Assembly: GCA_037783415.1 (NCBI GenBank)
Contig: JAZGTN010000098.1
Location: forward strand, 2,480,001 to 2,544,000
DNA: 64,000 nucleotides
Direction: 5' to 3'
DNA from: Leptasterias polaris
Lineage: Eukaryota > Echinodermata > Asteroidea > Forcipulatida > Asteriidae
In this document: in pieces, positions 10,501 through 21,874 of the stretch
Numbering within the stretch: position 1 is the first letter of the stretch
How the letters are laid out: the number at the start of each line of letters is the position of its first letter
Translations under genes and position numbers: made by a program
Notes under the pieces: model-generated
Seen by the model: the letters and a program-made list of their open reading frames with translations, nothing else
What the model was told of the DNA's origin: nothing
Databases searched by the model: none

Positions 10501-13500
10501 AAAAATACGTTGTGACAACGTTCTGGGTAACTGGAAAAAGTTACGTTGTGACAACATTCTTTTGAAAACAATTATTTACAACATGGCAACGTTGTGTATA
10601 CGTGCCTACACGTGGTAATTTCGTGGCATCATTACGTTCTAAAGACGTACAGGGTAGTCGACAAAGATTCGTTGCTACAACGTTACTTAGATAACGTTAT
10701 AACAACCAAAAACACACACTCTGGCAACGTTGTTGTAACGTTATATATAAGTTGTCATAAGGTCACTTGGAACGTGGTTGTTACATTGCGTCTTTACGTT
10801 CAGAAGACGTATAGGGGAGTCGACAAAGTTTCGTTGTGAGAACGTCAAATTGTTAGCTGGGTTGTCGGTGGTCCACGATCTGTATCAGAAAGTGGGTGTA
10901 GTTATCATCCGATCCGTTTTCCCCATGCCAAAATACTGTTTTAAATACGTGGGCTTTGAACCCTCCCTGTTGTTTTTTGTTCAGATTTGAAACGTTAACT
11001 GACAAGGTTTTAAATTACAGGTGAGTTGACAATACTGTTTAAGATATATTCATTATCTGGTCAGGAGCTGTCAATAGTGGTCGATATTGACTTTCACCCA
11101 AACTTTCAGGATGGGTGATAACGAAAAAATAAGTTGATTGGTTTTCAATCCGAAAGTCCATTAAGAAGGAAGTTCAAATCTGATTACTTTTTAACTAATT
11201 ACTTTACCGACGTAATATTTACGTACAGCACTTCATGACGAGTTTTGGCGGGAATGTTTCTACGGTGTTCATCCTGGCTCCACATCTCTGCATTGATCAC
11301 GATGCTTCCATTAAAGGGCAGCTCATTGGTACCATGTTCGTTGTTACTGGGCTTGTAACCATCCTTCAATGTACCGTTGGAGTAAGGTATTGCAATCGTT
11401 TTTTTTTATAGAACCATTCGTTCTTCTCCAATTTAGAGGAAACAGAATCCTGACTAACTGTACTTATTTTGATAGAGTACTGAGACACTATTGTACTGAG
11501 TAAAATGGCATAGGTCGATGATGGTGCCATGGTGTTGGCCCGTGGTATGGTGGTGTCTGTGTGGGTGTGTGTGTTCTTACACATGCCAACTTACGGGGTA
11601 CTTTTAACAATGGAACAATTGGGCCCCACAAGGGAATTCTTCAGAAAAGGGAATAATAGAACAACAATAGCAGTACCCCACAAACCGGATTTGTATAGGT
11701 GGGTAGGTATCCACATTCAAACCGTGGACCTATAACAAAAGGGACAATAGGTCCACGGTTGCTATCACAAAGGAAAGCATTGTGGTCTACGGTTGCTATC
11801 ACAAAGAGTTGAACAAAGGAGGGTCCACGATTGCCGGTGTTTACACACGGGTGTGTGTGTGTGTGTGTGTGACGTTGTGGGGGGGGGGGGGGGGGGAGGG
11901 ATATGTGCGCCTGTGCGACCCCTTCATGCAGCCTGAGCCCTAAATAGCCCCAACCATCTGAATACAAAATGTAAGCTTTTACAGCCTGTTTTTTCTCCGA
12001 AAAAATGTCCACTCTACCTTCACAACAATATAAAGGAAAATCAGGATTGTCAATTGCTAACCTTATAAGCGCTGGCTACATCTAGCAACAAGTTTAGAGT
12101 TACATTTAGACCGGGCTACATAACGGGGCTCGGACTACATTTGGGGGCCGCACATATCAATCCTACCAATGTTGTACACACCCTTTAACTGGTACACAAA
12201 TAATACTTTTGCTACACAGATTACCGATCATCCAGGGTGCAACATTTGCCTTCGTTGTCCCAACCATTGCTATTCTAACAACTAGAGGCGAATGCCTCCC
12301 CATACAAACAGGTAATCATTTTTGTACAATTATTGTGTATTGTGATGGGAGCTCATCCCCTGATTGGTTGTCGACCATTAACAATTCATAATCTTTAATG
12401 TGGTATAACAATGAAATAGAAACAACGTAATTTTTCAATGATCTTACTACTAAACACTCAATTGACTTTTCTCAATTATACAAACAATTTACTGGCTTTT
12501 TTATTTAACAGAGGAGCAGAGGATAGCAGCTGAAGAAGATTGGTTGTCAAGGATCAGAGAGGTAAGATTTTTAAATCAAGCAGCTGATTGTTAATTCTAC
12601 TCGCGAACCTTTGGTCGCGTGTGACTACAAAATCACAGGTGGCCTCGTGTCAAAACATGATGGTTGGTGTGGCTATGCGATACTATAGTATGGGAATCAA
12701 ACAAATGCAAACAAAACTTACAGACGGATTTTCATTGATTCGGGTTTAAGTTGAATCAAACTGTAATTGTTGCAAACTTTTGAATTTAACAGCCAATATA
12801 GGATCATTAATATTACTAAGCATAATAATTATGGCATGCAAGCTACTGTTCCTGTACCATAAGCATTTTGTGTGTGAACAGAGCCACATCTGGCTTTGAC
12901 ATCCTGCAGGCACAGTTTGTGCACAACTCAATGGAAAACAACGTAAAATCTTACATTTATTTTATGGAGAATGCACCTTCTGATTTAGCAACTTTAAATA
13001 TGACGAAATTAGGCACATATCTGTTGCTAAAATTGTTGGTTATGGGTGAAGATGACCAGTGTTGTATTTGTCCAATCAGACAACGCCCGGCATGCATGTA
13101 GAAGCCAGGTCACTCAGTTTGTAAACAAAATGACATGATCTAATTTTTATATATATTTTTTTAACAGGGCGGTATTCACGTAAATTTAATTACATTATGC
13201 TTACTTACTGTAAACATGTTATATTGATTTATGCCATAAACTAGTAGTGTTTACATTTTTCCTTATACAAATTGTATTTAACTGTCATTGAAGATATCAA
13301 TGTAAATTTAATATTGAATTAAATTGAATTAAATTAAACGTCTTTCATGAGATAACATTTGCATTGATAAATGCAAATGAGTCCGACGAACTGCATTATT
13401 TAAGCACAATGTGTTTCGATTTAATTTCCGTTTGACACTATTTTTATGAACCTGACAGATCCAAGGCGCTGTTATGGTTGCATCATGTGTACAGGTGGTG

Positions 13501-15079
13501 GTAGGAGCCACTGGTGTCGTAGGGCTTTTGATGAATTTCATTGGTCCCCTGACAATAACACCAACCATCACGCTGATTGGACTATCCCTTCACCAAACAG
13601 CAGCTACAAAGTCTGGTGCCCACTGGGGCATTGCTGTCATGTACGTACATTATACAACAACGTTGTAATAAACGGTGTTCAGATGAAACTTTGTTCCCAA
13701 ACTTTGCACAGTTGGACCCCTAATAATTATCAAGGGCACAATATCTAATGTGCCCAGTGGACGAGACGATGGTTAAATTTGTCTGAAAGTTTAGCTGGAT
13801 TCAGTTTTTTACGGTCTTATTAGCTTCTTTGTGATGTGAGACTATGATAAATCAAATACCTATAGAAACCAAACCTTTACACTTTTCTGCTGGCCTATCG
13901 CATTCACTGACCATATTGTTTAATATATTGTGTATGTACACACAGATGAAGCTTAAACAACTATTCCCATAAATTTTGTACCAAAGTGTTTTAAAATTTA
14001 ATTTATTTTAATAACATTGTTTAATTGTTGTTTTGTTATTTTTGCAATCCCCTTTTTACATGTATTAGGACAATAGTTCTCATTATTGTCTTCTCGCAAT
14101 TCCTACCTGAAGTTGGGATACCATTTTGCGGCTACAACTCTCAAAAGAAGTGCCATTTGACCTGGTTTAAGCTCTTCAAGTTGTTTCCAGTAAGCCCATA
14201 AATGCCCTCCAAAATCGGTACTTTCTTTAAATTTGAAACAAGGCTTGATCAGACAGTGCTTTGAGGCTTCTGGGGTTGGTAACATTTTAGAAGATCATCA
14301 TAGACGCAATGGTGTTAAAGCTAATCTCTGTAATTTTAACTGAAATTATGTGCTGATGTCTTTGAGAAAGGGAGGTCTAAGCGTAACGCAAAATAACATT
14401 TGCGAAAAAAACTTCAGAGAATATTTTAAAAGCACCAACTTTAATAATGATAATGTTTAAGATTAAAACACGCCAATAGTTTTTTGAAAATCGTCTTTAG
14501 CCATTTACCAATCTTCCGTTAATTTACACTGCGCATGCCGTGCTGGGACCTAATCAACGTTAGAGCCATACATTTTTGAAATGTGTCAGATCAATCAGTT
14601 TTGTTTTGTGTTCCCAAACAGATAATTTTGGCCATTGCCATAGCCTGGCTCTGTTGCTTCATATTCACGGTTACTGGCGTGTTCCCCGACGTCCCGAATG
14701 AAAACACAACCGACCCTGGTTACGGACACCTTGCTCGAACCGATCTCAACAGTATGGTCCTGGAGAGTTCTCCCTGGTTCCGTTTTCCATATCCAGGTTA
14801 GCCTATAGGCTGAGTGGACTATTTGCATTTTCATTTAAAGTCCTGATGATGCATATTGATTGGAATTATAACACACTTTCGTTTTGAAACAGAGACGTTG
14901 CTTTTGGTATACTGTAAGCAAACTTACATTTATTTATGTACAATTTGTTTTATTTGCACAACGTTACAAACAAAATTTTTAAGATGAAACGTTTAACGAA
15001 ATAGAAATAATTGTCTTACGTTAAATGTTTAATCTTTGAATTTTAAACTTAAACAAAAACAACTACAACAACAACGACG

Positions 15080-15115
<36 letters not shown>

Positions 15116-18100
15116 ACAACAATAACAACAAACAAACATTGTATATACGAAACCGATTAACGTTACTATTCGGCAGCTTTCATGATAAAAAAGCTGAACC
15201 CGTTATTGTCCAGTATGTCTAACTGAATTGTCATAGCCGGTCAAATCGCTGATCAATATTTTTCTTTATCACAATAATCTAGGGGTTGGATTGTATTGAA
15301 TTGAAATTATTAAACCAGTTTAGTTTCTGTCCGACTCTTCCACAAGGTCCGTGGGGTACGCCCACTCTGACACTGTCGGGCGTTCTTGGCATTGTGGCGG
15401 GTGTTCTGGCGTCCATCATCGAATCAGTTGGAGATTACTACGCATGCGCCAGGATGTCTGGTGCCCCAACTCCTCCAAAGCATGCCATCAATAGAGGTAT
15501 TTTAGTCGAAGGGATCGGATGCGTATTAGCTGGTGCCTGGGGGACTGGAAACGGAACTACTTCACACAGCGAGAACATCGGAGTAATTGGGCTCACCAAA
15601 GTAAGATTCAAAACATTAGTAATGGGCACTTACACCATGTTATCTGCAACTGTGGCATTAAATAATCTGTTATTACCTAGCATGGATAACCTTCAGTACC
15701 AAGAGGGCCTATAGACCCATTACACAACGCGCAGCGCACTTGCACGCGCGTCTGCTGTTCGCCATTTTGGGTGTCAGAACGTGCACAAAAGGATGGTACA
15801 CGTGTTTACACGCGCATTGGTGCGTTAACACGTGTACCATCCTTTTGTGCACGTTTTGACACCCTAAATGGCGGACAGGAGACGCGCGTGTATGCGCGCT
15901 GCGCGTTGTGCAATGGGTCTATTACTACCGCTGTCTCCTCCACAGGGACGAATGATAAATAATGTAATATTATAACAATTTTGTCCGGTAATACAATGTC
16001 ACAACTAAATGGAGGCTGCAAAATGTAGAAAGTCATGATATGTATTAGATGTTAGGAGAAAACTCACAGGGGAAACCAAAATCAGATGGGACCTCCGTGC
16101 TAAATGCCAATCCCGTCATGGGGCTTTAAGAGTCTTAGGTAAACGCCGTGAGCCTTGAAACTATATCTATAGACGATGTGACCTCTGTTTACATTCAAAC
16201 CGCCCTCTGTTGACAAGTCTGTTGTCCAAGTTAAATATACACTACAGGCGATTTCGCGAATTATTAGGACGAGCGATTTATAATACAGTACGCCATGAAA
16301 CTTAATTTATTGGAAAGTCTCTAGTGTGTGTGGGGGTATATAACGAATATTATTCTTAATTTTCAGTATAAAGCTATACACTTTGTGGACTCTCCTATAT
16401 GACTATCCCTAAAAACGATTTCTCACAGGAAACAATTAATCGTTGATGGTTGTCCAATATTATTTATACAGATTGGAAGCCGCGTAGTTGTACTAGCTGC
16501 TGGTTGTATCATGATACTACTTGGATTGCTGAGTAAACTCAGTGCTCTATTCGCAAGCATACCAGATCCAGTCGTTGGGGGCGTACTCTGTGTAACATTT
16601 GGTTAGTTTATGCATGGTTTGTGTGGTCTGTAGTATCATTTTCGTTACATTGCATACTTGAATTCACCTTCGATTGTTTGTGTTGGAAAATGTAATTTGT
16701 GATGCAAGTGTTGATGATGGTTCAATGTACACAGATGAGCCTTTAATGTTGTATTTGAAGCATCACACTCATCTCAGGGAGCATTGCAACCTCGTTGAAG
16801 CACTAAAACCACCAAAGTGTATGCTTAGTAAGAACACTCACCCATTATTTACTACCACTGTTACTTTTCATGTTTTTATAAGGTATGGTAACAGCCGTCG
16901 GATTGTCCAATCTTCAGTACATTGACCTCAACTCATCTCGGAATCTCTTCATCGTCGGCTTCTCCATCTTAATGGGGCTTGTGGTGCCTCATTATGTAAC
17001 ACAAAACCCAGGTTCCATTAAAACTGGCAAGTAGAAAACAGTTTTGAAACATTGTCTATAGCAACATACGCAGCTCTGGAGGAGTCATCCTATTTGTTGA
17101 GATCCTGACATAACTTACTGCAAGATGATGACATCATAAACTTAAGATGACGACATCCTGAGATGATTTATCCCGGGGAATGACGACATCTTGAAAGTAG
17201 GATGCTGTCTTTCCAAGATATATAATTATCTTTGGTTCTCGACATTTTCAGGATGTTATCATCCCAAGATGAGTTATCTTGGGAAGTCGACAACTTTCTT
17301 GATGTCGACACCCTAATATAACACATATCGGGAAGACGACATATTACTAATAGGATGTCGACATGCCGAGATAAATCATCTCAGGACTTCTACAACTTGC
17401 GTTCACATGTCGCATGGCACTTCCTGAGCTCCGTAGTAAAAATAATGACGAGGAAGGCTAAAATTCGCAGAGAGCCCCATTGCCGAAGGAACACCCAATG
17501 TCTTATTCCCTTCTCCACAGTCCAACTAGAGAGAAGCTTCTGGCAAAACTATCTCCCAGCAATATACCGTGGACAGTGAAAACAATGTTGCACCCCCCCC
17601 CCCCCCCCACAAAAAAGTTTTGCATTAAACTGTTTTGGCAGCAATTCTCATAAAACTGCAAACGTTTTTTGACATTCAAAATATGTTCTAATTTTTGAGA
17701 CCGACTGCTGTCAGCCCATTTTTTTATGTTTTACTTTTGTATTTTGTTATTGAATAGGGTCAGATGAGGTTGATCAAATCCTTACGGTTATTCTTACTAC
17801 CGGGATGTTTGTTGGTGGATTTCTGGGCATTTTACTGGACAACACCATCACAGGTGAGATCTTTAGATAGATTGCTATGGTAAAGCATTTAGGTTTCTTT
17901 ATTGTTACACCTTTATATCAAAGAATGAATGGCTTGCCTATTCATGAGCTAACCTGATTGTGCCTTCCCTGGATCAGGTGGCGCTACATCGATGGCATGT
18001 TTTTTCATCTTGACTAGGACTAGTGATAAAGCAAGCCTCACAGCGTTCATTAACCACACAAATTCCTTCCGCAGGACCATCACATTCTTGAGCGAAACCA

Positions 18101-19606
18101 AAGATACCCACTTTATGGATACCAAGGTTCAAAAGACATTCAAAAGACCCACAGAAACATCAATCTCTCCACCCCACAGGACCCCGACAATGCAAAACCA
18201 GCATAACTTGTCTACGGTCGGACCTCCAGACTCCATCGAATCTGTTCTAATGATTCTGATTTTTTCCACCACTCACAGGAACTCAAGGAACACCTTGTTT
18301 CCAGGGGCCATATAGCTCCCTAGCAGTCCATGGAACGATCCAGAATGTCAAGGCTCGTTTGTGGAGTCGGTACTTGCCAAAGTACCGAAGGAACAACATA
18401 GTTCCTTTTGTGGTTACTTTCAACCCCCCACTTTATCCCATTCGTATAACACACCAGATAATTGGATTCCTTCACCAGCCATGCAGGTGGTACCACCCAT
18501 GAGACAATGGGCCATGTCACCTGCACCAGCGCGAATCTCCTCAATCTATATCTTGGTGAAACAAGAACTACACTCAAGAGGAGTTTCCATGGCCATACAA
18601 CCGTACACTTTAATTTTCCTAATCATTCCATTTCTAACAGGATTTTACAGGGGATTGAGGCAAAAGGTAATCATAGAGAGACTGTTCGTCCGAGTAGGAA
18701 GTAACTGTGGATAAGGCGCTTCCAGACCAATCAATTCCATGGTCTGAACATCCAAGAAGTAAATGATTATAAACGTGTTGTCTTTGACTTCTCCCGTTGT
18801 CCACATAATACATGTATCTCCCTTTAGTCCGTCCCGTTCACTAATCACCCTTTCTTCCTTTTCCCGCCTTTAATTCTTTTGTGGTTAACCAGTCCCTTTT
18901 CTCTACCCCCTATTTCCCCTCATTGTTCATCTCTTGCTTTTTTAGTGCTTTCTCCATCTCGCTCTCTCTCCACTTGACTGCAACTGTTACACCAGTATAC
19001 CTGTTTAAGCGTGTTGTGTTGTGTTGTCACTTAGTCTTCAAGAAACACTCGCCTTCAACATTTAGCCTTCAAGCTGGGTCGAAATGTTAGACCAGTATTT
19101 TTTTGTTTTGCTTTTTATACCATAGGTTCTTTTGGTTGGTAAGCAAATTCTATTTTGTATCTCATCTTTGTATCAGTTTACGATACCGTATCGAAATAAA
19201 GCTCTGAAACTAAATGTTGGATCTACAACTGTTTGCAGACAGGAAAACATATTGTCGTTTTATTTTCAATCCAGGAACCAGTGAGGAGCGAGGCTTCACG
19301 GCCTGGCGTCAGCACACCACTGGAACAGACATTGAGAAGGAAGAACCAACTGACGATCAAAGGAATGACGAGATAAATGAAGAGGTAAGTAAACATCAGA
19401 ACGGGACACAGAACCAACGCCCAGACGAAGAGAGTAAGCCTTCACTGCCCCGATGCTACGACTTCCCATTCGGTATGAGGTTCATCCGACGTTGGACCTG
19501 GTGTTCGTATTTACCCTTCAGTCCAACATTCGAGAGTTACAAATGTCCTTGCATCAAGAGTGGTTCCAGCTGCTGTAAAAAGAAATCACAGAACAACGCC
19601 AGCTAG
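7349..19606 (+). CDS. SLC23A: SLC23-family nucleobase/ascorbate transporter, 12 coding exons
   Basis: Multi-pass plasma-membrane transporter; characterised SLC23 members carry ascorbate or nucleobases with Na+ or H+. Coding exons: 7349-7558, 11229-11386, 12220-12311, 12512-12561, 13459-13640, 14069-14189, 14622-14796, 15347-15600, 16472-16601, 16883-17026, 17758-17853, 19275-19606. They total 1944 nt (647 residues plus stop), and every junction keeps frame. Seen landmarks in family order: IEDMPPWY before TM1; [30 protein letters not shown] (Glu355, TM8); [19 protein letters not shown], containing the NAT signature at residues 405-414; [28 protein letters not shown]; and the C-terminal YDFPFGM block. 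Length matches vertebrate SVCT1/2 (about 600-650). ATG 7352 has the better Kozak context and may be the true start. Oddities: Glu instead of the SVCT Pro opening the NAT motif, and a GC donor after exon 10. Family is certain; substrate is not. Confidence 0.93.
7900..8480 (+). repeat. 60-bp tandem array (CACGTTGTCTxCACGTTG)
   Basis: About nine units with an almost exact 60-bp period, each with two ACGTTG half-sites, TTTTGGTATTAT and AAAACGTAGTATTT. It lies inside the 7645-10861 element. Related ACAACGTTCTGGG units occur near its other end (10480-10560). Confidence 0.9.
8623..9535 (+). repeat. Internal direct repeat pair of about 92 bp
   Basis: 8623-8713 and 9443-9535 share GGATGGTTTTGG, GGACATTATTATCTAACAG and TTTTTTCGCAATTTAG with few differences, separated by about 730 bp inside the TIR element. 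Confidence 0.85.
11229..11386 (+). CDS. SLC23A: SLC23 exon 2
   Basis: Follows acceptor TACGTACAG and encodes [10 protein letters not shown] through LQCTVGVR, covering TM1-TM3. It corresponds to the human segment starting HYLTCFSG. It ends with two bases of the Arg codon before AAG|GTATTG. Confidence 0.9.
11693..11862. repeat. Dispersed repeat, inverted copy at 27866-28010
   Basis: ACGGTTGCTATCACAAAG (twice), AGTTGAACAAAGGAG and a (GT)n tract match the reverse complement of 27866-28010. It is followed by a G tract at about 11879-11896. Lies in SLC23 intron 2. Confidence 0.85.
11966..12150. repeat. Inverted partner of 5871-6050
   Basis: Same family without the NotI-site array; lies in SLC23 intron 2, immediately upstream of exon 3. 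Confidence 0.75.
12220..12311 (+). CDS. SLC23A: SLC23 exon 3
   Basis: Acceptor GCTACACAG. Encodes [19 protein letters not shown], the conserved TM3 segment (human LPLFQASAFAFLVPAKAIL). It ends in phase 1 before GTAATC. Confidence 0.9.
12512..12561 (+). CDS. SLC23A: SLC23 exon 4 (50-nt exon)
   Basis: Small exon between TTTAACAG and GTAAGA encoding the loop [17 protein letters not shown]. The final IRE aligns with the RIRE that precedes QGAIMVSS in vertebrate SVCTs. The lengths of exons 3, 4 and 5 fit only if this exon is included. Confidence 0.85.
13459..13640 (+). CDS. SLC23A: SLC23 exon 5
   Basis: Encodes [19 protein letters not shown], then [19 protein letters not shown] and HWGIAV, the highly conserved TM4-TM6 core. 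It ends with AT before the donor GTACGT; exon 6 supplies the G of the Met codon. Confidence 0.92.
14069..14189 (+). CDS. SLC23A: SLC23 exon 6
   Basis: Encodes [19 protein letters not shown] and the loop ending FKLFKLFP (human IFKMFP). Acceptor TGTATTAG, donor CCA|GTAAGC, phase 0 at the 3' end. Confidence 0.9.
14622..14796 (+). CDS. SLC23A: SLC23 exon 7
   Basis: Encodes [21 protein letters not shown], a TM segment followed by an extracellular-type loop containing an NTT glycosylation sequon, and then PWFRFPYP (human PWIRIPYP). Donor CCAG|GTTAGC, phase 1. Confidence 0.9.
15060..15135 (+). repeat. (GACAGC)n microsatellite
   Basis: About six GACAGC units flanked by AAC repeats, in SLC23 intron 7. 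Confidence 0.95.
15347..15600 (+). CDS. SLC23A: SLC23 exon 8 with substrate-site motifs
   Basis: Carries the transport core: [15 protein letters not shown], then [11 protein letters not shown] (TM8, Glu355), [18 protein letters not shown], and the NAT signature [10 protein letters not shown] at the very end. Acceptor CCACAAG, donor AAA|GTAAGA. Confidence 0.93.
15711..15922. mobile_element. 212-bp foldback element in SLC23 intron 8
   Basis: Near-perfect inverted arms of about 90 bp (ATAGACCCATTxCACAACGC; GCACAAAAGGATGGTACACG) around a short GC-rich loop. MITE-like; no coding sequence. Confidence 0.85.
16472..16601 (+). CDS. SLC23A: SLC23 exon 9
   Basis: Encodes [20 protein letters not shown] and [20 protein letters not shown], matching human VGSRRV... 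and LFASLPDPILGG. Acceptor TTTATACAG, donor G|GTTAGT, phase 1. Confidence 0.92.
16883..17026 (+). CDS. SLC23A: SLC23 exon 10, GC donor
   Basis: Encodes [21 protein letters not shown] through NPGSIKTG. The preferred 3' boundary is ACTG|GCAAGT because the joined peptide [16 protein letters not shown] aligns without gaps to vertebrate NPGAINTGILEVDQIL. A GT donor 15 nt upstream (CCAG|GTTCCA) is in the same phase and would drop five residues. Confidence 0.85.
17085..17400. repeat. Degenerate short repeats in SLC23 intron 10
   Basis: Repeated variants of GACATC-CTGAGATGA-TTATC and GTCGACA-CC at about 30-60 bp spacing. Too diverged to define a unit exactly. A poly-C tract follows at about 17587-17607. 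Confidence 0.6.
17758..17853 (+). CDS. SLC23A: SLC23 exon 11
   Basis: Encodes [20 protein letters not shown] and [12 protein letters not shown], the last TM region of the family. Acceptor TTGAATAG, donor CACAG|GTGAGA. Confidence 0.92.
17985..19207 (+). mobile_element. Decayed Penelope-like retroelement in SLC23 intron 11
   Basis: Broken frames show a Penelope-type reverse transcriptase end ([20 protein letters not shown]) and a GIY-YIG endonuclease relic ([24 protein letters not shown]). A 3' tail follows with TTTAGCCTTCAAGCTGGGTC and a terminal AATAAA. Frames shift between the blocks, so it is dead. A related tail is at 55885-56000. Confidence 0.65.
19275..19606 (+). CDS. SLC23A: SLC23 exon 12 (C-terminus and stop)
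   Basis: Encodes [12 protein letters not shown] (human SPEERGLIQWK), an acidic linker, then [21 protein letters not shown] (human SYDFPIGMGIVKR). TAG stop at 19604-19606. A perfect donor-like GAG|GTAAGT lies inside at 19385 but must be skipped to reach the conserved C-terminal block. Confidence 0.9.
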
Positions 19607-21700
19607 AGTGTAATTATGAAAAATCGTAACATTTACCAGGAATTATTCAACCATTAGACCTAGATATCTAAGGAAACAAAGTAGAGCAATTTGTAAACTT
19701 GATTTACTGACGATGTTTCTATACTCATAATACTGATAATGCAACTGACATTGACTATTACTTTCTTGTTGGCAACCCTTGTAGAAATATCTGATATATC
19801 TGCATGCTGCCACCATATCGCACATTACTTTATTCCAAACTTATTTTCCATCAGTTTTGCAGACAAGCGTATTTTTTGTTTTCTTTATTCCAGATATTAA
19901 CTTAATATGCTTTATTCCCCCAGAATGCATATTCCAAAGTGAGAAAGTAAGTCATGTCATTTGCATTAATCAACAATGTACTTGTCAATTTTTTAAAGTC
20001 CGCCCCCCCCCAAATTACTGATGTATCAACATGTAAAGGAGGGGACGTGTACAATAAAGAACCTACCCCGTATCAAGGTTTAAAATAAAACTAAATTGTG
20101 AAAAACTAATTGAAACTAGGGTTGGGGTGGGGCACTGGTGACGGGTTCCACCCCCGAGTACACCGCTAAATCTCTAAGCCTTGGCAAGTGTTAAGAATAT
20201 TTGTTGAAATTATTAAACCTGGCGCTCCAATGGATAAATAGAACGTAGTAGAGCAACATAATCAGTTGTGAAAAGAAGAAGAAAACATTAATAAAAAATT
20301 ATATTGATTTGGGGTGTCTGGCCTATGTCTTGTGAAAACAATCTCGCATTCATACAAACATGATTTCCTTCTCGATATGTAAGATCGGAGATCGAGTTTG
20401 CCTGTTCAGCCGACTGTTGGATTTCCAACATATTCTGTCAACAATTATTCAATAAATTTGTTATTTTTCTTTTTTGTTTTGTGGGCATTCGTCATGAATT
20501 TGGCCCTTTTAAGATGTTTAGATTCTGTGTTTTTCTGTTCATTTTGTATTATTCTTGTTATTATGTTTGCTTTCTTGCTCCTTTTATCACGTTTATTATT
20601 ATGTTCATTTGTTTATTATTGTACATTTTGCGTTGTTTTGGTCGAATAAATAATAACAACCATAATAAAGAAACCCGTTCAACTTAAAATATGAATATAA
20701 GCTTAATTGGGTAAAGTCTCTGTGCTGTGCGTGCACAGGGTATTTCATATATTGCTTGTATAATCTGAGATCTTAATTTGATATATTGTAATCATTATTT
20801 CCTTAATTGTTTACATGTCGAATTGAAATTACAAGGTAGCACAGTAAAATTCGTGATGAAAACAATTTGTATAGTCATATTGTCTTACAATAATGAAACG
20901 AATTATGTTATACCATTTGGTTTGCTAATATACATTGTTTAAGGTAGTGGGCCTATACATTGTTCTAAATTTCAATCTGTGTTGAATTTGAAAAAACCCC
21001 GAAGGTGTTCTTCAAAGTATTCATCCGTAGAAAATAGGCAAAGTATACCTTTGGTTTTTGGAACCATTTGATTGTTTTATTCCTTTATTCCTTATGTGAC
21101 ACTCTTAAATTGGTTCGGTACACTATTCTGAGGTTCGGTAAATCTTCTTTTATTCTTTACATCTGTAAAATGAAGACAGTGATGGAGTACATGTTACTGC
21201 TGACTTCAAGGAATGGAATTATGGTTAAAACACTTTATATTCAATTATAGCGAAGTTAGTATTATAATAAACGACAAATGAACGAGAATCACTAAACTTA
21301 ATATATATCAAACACTTCGTGAGAAAAAATAACTTAAGTATATATGCGGTTCCCGCCAAAGCTTTTGGTGGGTCGCCATCTTGGATTACCAATAAAACGA
21401 CAATATCTATAAAACGTTAACCAAACTATAAGCATCAAAAGGCATATTCTAGAGACATCACATTCTGAACTTCATGTCTAATGAATAATAAGTTTAGGTA
21501 ATAAACTTGTAATGGGATGAAAATGTAGGCCCCTCTTTTTTTATAAACCCCTAGTTTACCTACATCCTGCTCGGATTAAGGCGAGTCTAGGGGTGGGTGG
21601 TTGCCTGGTGGTGTGTGATGAGTGGGTGATTGGTGGCAGGCTTTGTGACCAATCACGGCGTATTGAGGAAGGGTTGTCCAGGGGTCAGTGACCATACCCA
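19607..21700. other. SLC23 3' flank, otherwise non-genic
   Basis: AT-rich; the probable 3' UTR occupies the first part. No further coding frame recognised. Confidence 0.5.
20053..20058 (+). promoter_or_regulatory. candidate poly(A) signal of the SLC23 gene
   Basis: AATAAA about 450 bp after the stop codon, with no other coding evidence between. Position only; the true cleavage site is unknown. Confidence 0.3.
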
Positions 21701-21715
21701 AGAAAGTGTTTTGGC

Positions 21716-21874
21716 ACTTGGCCACTGGACACCGACAGAGGAAAGTTGTAAGATTTAACCTCCCAAGTTTCTTCGAGAAGTCCACTTTGCCTCTGTCGGA
21801 TATCTGCGTTGGATTGCGCCAGCCCAGCTCATTTCACCATAGTTATTGTATATTCATCCCCTGTCCTGCTCTAG
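21716..21874 (+). repeat. 159-bp direct repeat, left copy
   Basis: Differs from 22928-23086 at two positions. Its right edge is directly followed by the donor-like GTGAGT. Confidence 0.92.

Larger units (their letters stand above)
7645..10861. mobile_element. 3.2-kb TIR element in SLC23 intron 1
   Basis: The ends are inverted copies beginning CCCAGCTAACA (left 7645; right end 10861), followed by related ACGTTG-rich subterminal sequence. No transposase frame seen, so it is non-autonomous. It makes up most of the 3,670-bp intron 1. No clear target duplication, so the superfamily is unassigned. Confidence 0.75.
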
